Source: Taxillus chinensis (taxonomy: Eukaryota > Streptophyta > Magnoliopsida > Santalales > Loranthaceae). Taken from it: a stretch of 64,000 bases of DNA. Shown here piece after piece: positions 55,421 to 64,000 of this stretch. Every line of letters starts with the position of its first letter. Position 1 is the stretch's first letter. A program made the translations under genes and the position numbers. The notes below the pieces were generated by a model, which did not search any database, was not told where the DNA came from, and saw only the letters and a program-made list of their open reading frames with translations. The stretch lies in contig CM042092.1 of NCBI GenBank assembly GCA_023512835.1, positions 43,294,258 through 43,358,257 on the forward strand, in the 5' to 3' direction.

Positions 55421-56769
55421 TGATGGTCCCTTGGAGCCTAAAGGGGGGGGGAATAGGCTCTTATTAAAACTCTTTCCTTTCTCTCAAGACACAAACACTT
55501 ATCTAGTTTAAGTGATAGAATCACTACGGAAGATAACCAGATAGTGGAAGTATTTTGTTTTATTATCACAAGATGAATACAACAAAATAGAAGCAAAACT
55601 CTCTTACACTCTGTTTACAAATGAACTCACACACTAGCCAAGTTCTATCTCTAAAGATGATAAAACTCCTCTATATTTTCCGACTCTTCACCTCTGCTTA
55701 ATAATGTATAAGTATGAATATTTATACAAAACATTCCTAAGAGACAACCTTGGAACTTGTAGTTCTGGAATGCGTTCCGCACTAACTATCCCTCGGTAAT
55801 CTCTCTGCCTTGACTGCTGCGGATTGTGGAGCTCAAGATCTTGGATTTGAAGAGTATAAGTGTCTTTGTGAGTTCCGAGATACAATTAAGGTTGTGTCCA
55901 CATATCCGGATGATCCACGTGTAAGATTCTTCAGGTTCTCAATACATTCGTCTTACATCGGGACACCATGAGCTGATAACTTTAAATGCGGTTTAGTTGG
56001 AGCAGTGTCTTCTTGGTCCGGTGTAATTTTCCTTACTCCGTAGCTAATGAAGCTCGGAACCTTACTCCGTGTCAGTGGTTGCTTACTCCATATCTATTTA
56101 GTACTGGAAATCCTTAGTCCGTGTCAGCGCTTCCTTACTCCGCATGTAAGTTCCTTACTCCGTATGTAATTTCCTTACTCCGTATGTAAGTTCCTTACTC
56201 CGTATGTAAGTTCCTTACTCCGTATGTAATTTCCTTACTCCGTATGTAAGTTCCTTACTCCGTATGTAAGTTCCTTACTCCGGGCAAGTCTTGAAAAGTC
56301 TGATAACTTATTCCGTGTCAGCGCTTTCTTACTCCGCATGTAAGTTCCTTACTCCGTATATAATTTCCTTACTCCGTATGTAAGTTCCTTACTCCGTATG
56401 TAAGTTCCTTACTCCGGGCGAGTCTTGAAAAGTCTGATAACTTATTCCGTGTCAGCGCTTTCTTACTCCGCATGTAAGTTCCTTACTCCGTATGTAATTT
56501 CCTTACTCCGCACTTATCCTTTAAGTTCTTAGTCCGTAGGAATGTTCCTTATTCCGTATATATTTGTTACTTGATTATTTACCAAGTGTTTGACGACACT
56601 CACTCTTGTCCGGATCAGGATTATGTATCCTGTCCTTAGCTTTGCTATCACGAGTGCATCTCTGGATTAATAACATATCTTCTGCAATGATCAAATAAAC
56701 ACAAAAGATCTCAGATCAAATTACATAAGGCTTTATCAGCATTATCCAAATTCTGGGTTTGATCCAACA
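55421..56769 (-). repeat. 3' LTR of copia-C (1349 bp)
   Basis: Plus strand TGATGGTCCC to TTGATCCAACA; TATA (minus) at 55726-55719. It closely matches the solo LTR at 4715-5797, including the CCATCA end rather than the CCAACA of copia-B. Confidence 0.93.
56140..56530 (-). repeat. 20-bp tandem array in copia-C LTR
   Basis: Units of ATGTAAGTTCCTTACTCCGT type (plus strand), in three blocks separated by a conserved TCTTGAAAAGTCTGATAACTTATTCCGTGT-like spacer that itself repeats (about 56286 and 56424). The solo LTR has one such block fewer. Confidence 0.88.
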
Positions 56770-56782
56770 ATCTCCCCCAATT
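56770..56782 (-). other. Polypurine tract of copia-C
   Basis: Minus strand AATTGGGGGAGAT directly before the LTR start TGTTGGATC. Confidence 0.88.
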
Positions 56783-56911
56783 ATGGATATGCCCAAACCC
56801 TTTGTAATCCGATCCGGTAAGCAATGCAAAAGAATAACATACGAATACGCAACACAACCAATTTCATTAATCAGCAACTAAATACAATTCAGCTTTAATA
56901 CAGGTTTTTCA

Positions 56912-59663
56912 CTAAGGTACATAAGGCTTACTATACTTGAAGATCATAGTTGCTGCCTTCTCTCTTAGCTCCATTGTCTGCTTTATCGTAAAGGTGGAGT
57001 GTTGGCTCCAATGTTTGTCCACGATTAAGAACGACTTGATGAAGTGACAGACAAAGGCTCCGTAGCTATCTCCATCCCATTGTTGTGGCACTTGCTTCTT
57101 GCCCCGGAATGTCGCCTTGAGTTTCTCGGTCGGACGCAGGGGTGTGATACCCAACTCTTCATATAATCCGGCTTTCTTCACGGCTTCGGTTAGCCTGAGA
57201 CACGAGAGGTTCCCATTGATTCTTCCTAACGAAGTGCTCCACAATCTGATGAGAATCAATGAGAATCATCTCGCTTGGACCGAATCATGAAGACAGCCAT
57301 CATGAAGTGTGGCGACATGATCCTGGTACGGAATGAGGATGGTTGAGAGAGTTTTCCATGGCTTGCTATCCTCGGCGATTCCTGGTCGATAAAAGTTTGA
57401 ATTAACTCCACACCGGGAAGATAGCCCTCATTCCAACATGGCAGAACTTCAAACAAGTGCCCATCTTCGTAAAGAGATGGAAATAGCCTCATCTCCATTT
57501 TAGCAGCCTCTCGAGAAGTTGTCAATGTCTTCGTGGTAAAGAGTCCTTTCTCCGAACAAAGAGTCTGAATGTCGGCCGGAGAGAAAGGGTACATTTCGAA
57601 AGACATCTTCTCTCCAGAAGACGCAAGATAAGATTTCATTGCCTTGCGCAAGCTTCCATCCGCATCGGACGGGTCAAACTCCCGCATAGGATGGGAGGAA
57701 GGTATCAGCTGGGATGAGGAGAATGGAGGAGGAGCTGGAGGTGCGGTAGGAGCTTGGTTGAGAGAAGCGGCTTCGTTTGGGAATTTGAACTCCCCGGGAT
57801 CGAAGTGGCGGGCCGCTTCTCGGTCCGAGTAGATGGTTGTGGGCAGAAGGAGTAGACGGATCGATGACACTCTCCCCCCCCGGTTTGGCAGATCGCCGGG
57901 AAGCAACAGGAGGATGAGCCATCGTATGCGCCAGATCCGCGAAGGAAGTAGACAGTGAATGGACGGAGGTGGCGACAAGATCCATTTTCTGCTCCATGGA
58001 AGTAGAGGAGTCAGTGAGAGCGGAGAGGAGTTGGGCGTCGAGGGCATCAACTTTGGCAGCGATGGCGGAAATTTGGGCGCTTTGAGCGTGGGCATGTCGG
58101 TCCAGCTGAGCGGAAAGCACAGTATCGGAGTGGACCGTGCCAAAAGAGGCACGCCCAAGTACTAACTCCGGAGCTTTGGAGGACTCCCCTGCATGAACAG
58201 GAGCAGGAGTGCAGTGGGCAGAGGAGTCCGCAGGAGTATCAGCAGCAGCAGGAGCATCCGGAGCATCAGAGGCATCCGGAGCATCGGAGGCATCCAGAGC
58301 ATTGGAGGCATCCGGAGCATCGGAGGCATCCGGAGCATTGGAGGCATCCGGAGCAAGAGACCCGCTTTGACCAGATAAGTCAACCACGGGAATTGCGGCG
58401 GCAGGAGAAGAGGGTCCAGCCTTAGCAGTAGAAGGACTTCGTGTAGCAGGGACTGGGCCGGAGGGTGTAGGGAACGACACATCGGGAATGGCAGCCGGCG
58501 TAAGAAAGCCGTGGTCCAGATTCCAGATGATCATGGTCTCCGGGGATTGGGTATGGCGTGTGTAAAACACCCGGAGATCGGTGTCAGGAATGGAGGAGGT
58601 GTGGGCTAGGCTGAAACGGAGCCGAGGTCCGTTAAGGTGCCGGCGGAGAGATGGTCAAGGTAATCTCGGGGTTGAGGTAAAGGAGGCAAAGGGGCTTCCG
58701 GAGAAGCAGCCGGGACATCAGCGGTGGCGACAGCAACAGCGGTATTAACCGCAGCAGCTATAGCGGATGTGAAGGGAGTGGGGACATCAGCAGCAGAGGG
58801 GGCTGAGGAAACAGCAACCTCGGACGGTTCAGCACGGACACTTGGCTGGGAGGCCCGTGAGTGGGAGGGCGCAGCAACGGACTGAATCCGGGAGGATCGG
58901 TGTGCAGAACTGACCTCATGGGCTTCGCTGTCGGAGGGGTCACCAACAGAGTTGCCTTGTTGTTCCGAGGCGGGGAGAACGCGGAGAGCTACGGTGGGTC
59001 GGCGAGCGGTCATGTTCCCGTCCGGCGTAAGGTGACGAAGGTAATAAGCCGAGGGAAACGAGACAAAGATCAAATCGGGCGAAATGGTCCGGACATAGAT
59101 GCCGGAAGACAATGCTGAGGATGCGCCCGAAGGAATGGTTTTTGGAACCATTCTGCAGCAAATGAAATAAGAACATCCCCCAATCCATCGGAAGACCTTC
59201 AAAAACGCCGTACATGGCCAGGAGAAGATCGTACGGAACTGAGTCCAGGGCTAATGTGCGAGCCAGTAGGCATCGACTTAGAATAGTCGCCATACAGCGA
59301 TAGCGACCCTTGTATTCCTTCCCTTTGTTCGTGCAACCCATAGAAGCCGCCATTGGATCGGCATCCCGGGCATTGTGGTTCACCAAGAGGTAGGTGGAGA
59401 GCGGCGCGGAGAACAGCCGGAGTGATGATGATGGATTCACCGCGGACATAAGAGGTTATGGAATCGGTGGTGCAGTGAATTCGTTGGTAATACTCAAGAA
59501 TGTCATCGATAAGAAGATCGACGGGATTGGAGATCAGGCTGAGTATATGCGAGGCTTCAAGGAGAGGGCGAAGTTGGAAAAACCAATCCGGAGGATTAGA
59601 AACAGCATTCCAATCAGCTAGATGGCCAGGATTAACGCCGGAAAGAGAGATTCTCGGTGCCAT
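56912..59663 (-). pseudogene. Extra third ORF of copia-C between pol and 3' LTR
   Basis: ATG at 59663 (MAPRISLSGVNPG); stop at 56912. The N-terminal third (LLIDDILEYYQRIHC, YVRGESIIITPAVLRAALHLP, then SVPYDLLLAMYGVFEGLPMD) resembles the plant transposon-associated domain of gag-pol-independent proteins. Next come Pro/Ala/Ser-rich linkers, a six-residue DASDAP-type repeat (58254-58356), a heptad-like helix (LDRHAHAQSAQISAIAAKV region, 57950-58110) and a conserved-looking C-terminal end. SIRE/Maximus copia elements are known to carry an ORF here, sometimes called envelope-like; no signal peptide or membrane span was seen. At least four frame changes: near 59400, 59180, 58610, at a run of eight G (about 57880), plus a 10-bp duplication near 57250. 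Confidence 0.72.
58254..58356 (-). repeat. 18-bp coding minisatellite in the third ORF
   Basis: Nearly six copies of GCATCCGGAGCATCGGAG-type units, each coding six residues (Asp-Ala-Ser-Asn/Asp-Ala-Pro/Leu). The unit is a multiple of three, so copy changes keep the frame. Confidence 0.88.
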
Positions 59664-61325
59664 TGCAGATTTGATGAGAAGGAAAAGAGGAAAGGTGAGG
59701 TCTTGACAGTAGAAGAAGCAACGAGAGGTTTAGGGATTTGAAATGAGCAATACTCGTGCTTCGCGGGAATGATCGAACATATAAGACCGAGTCCGCAAAT
59801 GTCGCCGGGTCTAGGAATGTGCGAGTGAGATAGGGACCCGCGCGACATGCCGATGTCATTAGTCCGGATATCGATGCGTCTCTGAATAAAACGATGTCGT
59901 GGAGACCGCATGACCAAGTAGAGATTACAACTGGTTGCCATCCAGAGTAGTGTGTGTGCAACCCGAGATTTGCATTTAATGAATCATCATTATTCCTCCT
60001 CAAAAGCATGCGACATATGAGTATACGTGGATTGTCACAATTGAACAATGTCAGGAGTCCGGAGGTAAGAGCCGACACTCATCCGGAGTTAATAATATTC
60101 GTGAAAGAGTATCCGGATGAATAATAGACCTTGTCCGTCGTAAACAGAGTTTGGTGAGAGAGTAAAGTAGATTCCTTTGCAGTCAAAAAGTCGAAGAGAA
60201 GAGAAGTACCACAACACTTCAAATCCGAGACTATGGACTGGATTTATCAATACGGTTGCAAAGAAAATTTGAACCTGTAGCTAAATAAAGATGTACTGAA
60301 AATACAAAAGCTTAACAGGCAAGGATTAGTACGGATTAGAGAAGATAAGCAGTGAAAAACAACACAATCCGAACTAATAAGAAACAGAACTCATGCATGG
60401 CTAAGAATGTAGTAGACGTATGCAACGTGAAAGTGATCAATATTACTGAATCAGGGCATATGTCAGATAGCAATACACAGGTTCATATAGGTCAACATAG
60501 CGAAACCGTCTTGCTGAACAGCGTAGCTAAGATTAATCAAAGAGCATATGATTTGGCTTCATTAGGATTCGTGAGTGAGCAATGATAAAGCGAACACATG
60601 TCAAAATAAGGCAGATGATTAGTTGATTAAAATGCATGGTTGAAGAAAGAAAATACATCCAAACATGCCACTTTTCTGATTTAAAACAGCATGTCCAGTC
60701 AGATCCAAGTAAAAGTTTAGAGGAGGGAGAATCCGAGACATATTAGGGGTTCATTGCTGCTCCCCGTAGATCATTTAATCCTCTCAATAAAAAGCTCCCC
60801 CTCAATAGACGATCAGGAAAAAGGTCATGAGACATATACGGGGGTATTCTTGAATAATATATAAAGTATTTTCTCCCCGTAGATTGTGCAATCCTCTCGG
60901 TTGACCGTTCCGATTTGTAGTTCAAAGACTCGTCATCTTATTAGAAAACTATACTTCGAGCTGATCGATCGCGATTGAATATTCATCCACCAGGCATTCC
61001 AAGCTAGCCCATTTCACTTCTTCAACTATGCATGTTAATAAAGTAATCTAAATGAACATGCTTTTGTCATGTGGTGATTAATGGAAGTTAAGATCATGAA
61101 CCCGAAAGAGGTAAATCATATAAACTGTAATTTTGTTAGCTTTAAACGACTTGATCCAGGAAACGCAAGCATCCTCCCAATATGAGGTTGAGATTAATAT
61201 CGAAACATGAAACCGTTAAACAATAAGTATGATCAAGAATACGATCAGGTGAGTTTCTACTACTTTCAAAGCAGTACAATGCATGGTCTGTGAGTAAATA
61301 TCTGTTGGGTAATTCAAATGTGAAG
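59664..61325 (-). other. Non-coding spacer between pol and third ORF of copia-C
   Basis: No domain recognised. Contains two segments with purine or C-rich runs (near 60735-60800 and 60870) that resemble internal polypurine tracts. A subgenomic promoter or splice site for the third ORF could lie here but is not visible. Confidence 0.5.
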
Positions 61326-62938
61326 CTATGCAGAGAAGTCGAGCATACCTAATCGGAAGAGTAGTTCGAAAAACCTCGCATCAGGTAGGGGCTTTGTAAG
61401 TATGTCTGCTAATTGATCTTCGGTGGCAACATGTTCCAGTGAAATATGCTTTTTGAGAACATGATCGCGTATGAAGTGATACTTGACCTCAATGTGCTTC
61501 GTCTTAGGATGCATGACAGGATTGTTGCTGATGGCAATTGCACTAGTGTTGTCACAATAAAGTGGAATAGAGGACATGTCGAATCCGTAGTCGATAAGTT
61601 GACTTTGCATCCAAAGTAGTCATGCGCAAAGAACTTCCGGGAGCTATATATTCCCGCCTGCTGGTAGAGGTTGATACGGAATTCTACTTCTTCTGAACCA
61701 TGAGATCAATCTATTTCCAAGAAACTAACACGTACCGCTTGTGCTTTTCCTGTCGATGCGACATCCACAATGGTCGACATCGTAGTACCCGGATAAGGTG
61801 AAGTTGGACTCCTTTGGGTACCAGAGTCCCAAATTCATCGTCCCTTTGAGATACCTTAATATCCGTTTTACATGAAGCATATGTGACTCCTTGGGATTCG
61901 CCTGGTATCGTGCACAAATGCAAGTTGCAAACATAATGTCTGGGCGACTTGTCGTAAGATACGACAAGGATCCGATCATCCCTCCGTAGTCGATCACATT
62001 TACTCGATATGCCGTCCACATCCGGATCTAACTTGGCACTGACAGGCATGGGAGTTTTGACGGGAGATGAACCTTCCATACCAAACTTCTTAATAAGATC
62101 GCGAGTGTACTTAGCCTGATTAATGAAGATTCCTTCCTTTAATTGTTTGACTTCAATTCCAAGGAAGTAGGACAGTTCTCCCATCATGCTCATTTCAAAC
62201 TTGCCTGTCATCAACTTAGCAAACTCTTCACAAAGCTTCGGATTCGTTGATCCGAAAATAATATCATCCACGTATATTTGTACGATCAGAGTGTGTCCTT
62301 TCTCTTTTTGTAGAAATAGGGTGGTGTCTATCTTCCCTTTTTGGAAGTTATGAGCAAGTAGGAATTCGACAAGGTGTCGTACCAGGCTCTTGGAGCTTGC
62401 TTCAAACCATATAGAGCTTTCGAAGTTTGTAGACAAGATGTCCTGCCTTAGGTTCAATGAAGCCGGGAGGTTGTTCAACATACACCTCCTCTTGAAGGTC
62501 TCCATTCAGGAATGCGCTCTTGACGTCCATTTGATAAACTATGAAGTTTTCATATGAAGCATACGCCAGAAACATTCGGATTGCCTCAAGTCTTGCGACC
62601 GGAGCAAAGGTTTCATCATAATCTATTCCTTCTTCTTGACAATATCCTTTGGCTACCAGTCTGGCTTTGTTCCGGATTACTATTCCATCCGTATCAAGCT
62701 TGTTCCGGAACACCCATTTAACGCCAATGACTTGCTGAGACTTAGGCCTTGGTACTAAGGTCCACACATTATTTCTCTTAAATTGATTCAGCTCTTCTTG
62801 CATGGCTTCTATCCAATTCGAATCTTGAAGAGCTTCATCTACCACCTTTGGTTCTATTTGAGATAGAAAACACGAGTAAAGACTCATGTTGGAGGTGGCT
62901 GCTCTTGTTCTTATACCAACGATAGGATCACCAATCAC
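61326..62938 (-). pseudogene. copia-C reverse transcriptase and RNase H
   Basis: [58 protein letters not shown] and catalytic YVDD (62263-62274) in QIYVDDIIFGSTN. RNase H end: LYCDNTSAIAISNNPVMH, KHIEVKYHFIRDHV, ADILTKPLP. Frames change near 62400-62500 and 61990, and about 100 bp around 61610-61710 is degraded. Confidence 0.92.
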
Positions 62939-64000
62939 TTGATCTAAGGGATGGTTTCGGGTCCATCTATAATTCTGTGCATGTGTTGGTTGATCTTGAA
63001 CAATTTGAAGCTCTTCCAGATTGGGTGGTTCAGTTGTATTGACTGGTTGAGCTTCGTCCGGAGTAGATGTTTCCGTATTGAGAGGTACGGATGAACTAGT
63101 TGGTTCTTCAACACTGTTTCTTCCAGTGTTAACTAGTCCGGACGGACTTGAAAGTGCTCCGAATTTTGTGTATCCGTAGGAGTATGTCCGGAGCTAAATG
63201 GTAGTCCGGAGTCGAGTCATCCGTAGCATCATCCATAAAATTTCGTTGAGATTCGATGATGCCACGTGGTTGGTCAGGATATGTAACAGGAAAATTCATA
63301 AACTTCGAGTAATCGACGTTGCTGTCCATGACCTGCATATTGGAATTTGAAGAACCGACTTTTGACCAATTGAGATTTGCTTCATCAAAGGTCACATGGA
63401 TAGATTCTTCAACTTTAAAAAGTTTATATTGAAGACCCGATAAGCCTTGCCATGTAGTGAGTACCCGACAAAAATCCCATCATCGATTTTTGGTTCAAAT
63501 TTATTCCGGTCTCTTTGCCATTGATCAAGATATAGCAAGTACACCCAAAAGCTCCGAAATGTGAAATTGAAGGTTTTCGTCCTCTCCACATCTCATAGGG
63601 TGTTTTCATGGTAGATTTATTTATTAGAGTTACTGTTCGAACATAGCAGGCGATGGACACAACTTCACCCATGGGCGAGAGGAAGCGTTGCCCTGCTAAC
63701 ATGGATCTACCAGCTTCAACTAAAGTACGATTCTTGCGCTCAACTACCCCATTTTGTTGTGGGGTTCGGGGAGCAGAGAAGTCATCTTGTATGCCCTGTT
63801 AAAACAATATGATCTCATTTCTGAAAAATCAAATTCCGTACCATGATCACTCCCGATGCATTTAATGCTCGGTCCTTGTGAGTTGCTTATCCAATTGAAG
63901 AGATCTACAAGATGTTCAAAAGTTTGATCCTTTGATTTCAGGAACATCACCCATGTGTATCTGGTGAAATCATCGATAACCACAAGGGTATATCTCGCAC
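62939..64000 (-). pseudogene. copia-C integrase C-terminal part and linker, partial
   Basis: From the window edge: VIDDFTRYTWVMFLKSKDQ, GSDHGTEF (second catalytic Asp), the Glu in QQNGVVERKNRTL, then TPYEMWRGRKPSISHFGAFG. Continues into a Ser/Pro linker (63390-62940). Frame changes near 63750, 63640 and 63420. The first catalytic Asp lies outside the window. Confidence 0.88.

Larger units (their letters stand above)
55421..64000 (-). mobile_element. copia-C: SIRE-like Ty1/copia with an extra ORF, cut by the right window edge
   Basis: Minus-strand order: integrase (edge to about 63390), RT and RNase H, spacer, extra ORF (59663-56912), polypurine tract, 3' LTR. gag and the 5' LTR lie beyond 64000. 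Protein similarity with copia-B marks the same family in opposite orientation. Confidence 0.92.

Noticed and set aside
56912..59663. Third copia ORF considered as a true envelope glycoprotein
   Set aside because: No signal peptide, transmembrane helix or furin-like site was seen; low-complexity linkers and a coiled coil fit other roles equally well.

Overview
This is plant nuclear DNA, most likely from an angiosperm with a repeat-rich genome. It holds one intron-containing plant-type kinase gene in a dense nest of LTR retrotransposons from plant lineages: Tekay-like, Galadriel-like and Tat/Ogre-like Ty3/gypsy, SIRE-like Ty1/copia, and a TRIM. Nothing in it is bacterial or organellar. The species cannot be named from this sequence.

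Layout. 1-940: minus-strand fragment of a Ulp1-like (C48) cysteine protease, running off the left edge. 941-4461: 5'-truncated Tekay-type chromovirus (gypsy-A, +) with an LTR at 2529-4461. 4462-6706: decayed copia gag/protease remnant (copia-A, -) interrupted by a solo copia LTR (4715-5797, +). 6707-9060: AT-rich repeat R1. 9417-13349: WNK-family protein kinase on the minus strand, seven coding exons that join in frame to 645 codons plus a stop; this is the only apparently intact host gene. 14477-22356: an old gypsy LTR remnant carrying a nested non-autonomous LTR element (15042-20778) and a 5'-truncated LINE-like insertion with a 19-bp target duplication, then a decayed gypsy 3' end. 22357-34609: repeat R2 split by a full-length Tekay-type element (gypsy-B, -, 23703-33122, TSD GTGAA). 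34610-37780: Galadriel-like gypsy fragment (-). 37781-53174: SIRE-like copia (copia-B, +) carrying a nested full-length Tekay element (gypsy-C, -, 43245-52217) and a 506-bp TRIM with two identical 217-bp terminal repeats (52223-52728). 53175-55420: Tat/Ogre-like gypsy 3' part (+). 55421-64000: second SIRE-like copia (copia-C, -) with an extra third ORF between pol and the 3' LTR, running off the right edge.

How the parts relate. The insertion order can be read from nesting: copia-B entered gypsy-D, gypsy-C entered copia-B, and the TRIM lies at the end of gypsy-C; gypsy-B entered R2. The autonomous elements encode the usual set (gag, aspartic protease, reverse transcriptase, RNase H, integrase, and a chromodomain in the chromoviruses), but every reading frame is broken as written.

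The most unusual signal is that LTR pairs of the youngest elements (gypsy-B and gypsy-C) are otherwise nearly identical but differ again and again at CAG/CTG trinucleotides and homopolymers. Several frame breaks and both altered primer-binding sites fall at such sites. CAG/CTG is the plant CHG methylation context, so a base-calling artefact at methylated sites is the leading explanation, and part of the apparent decay may not be real.
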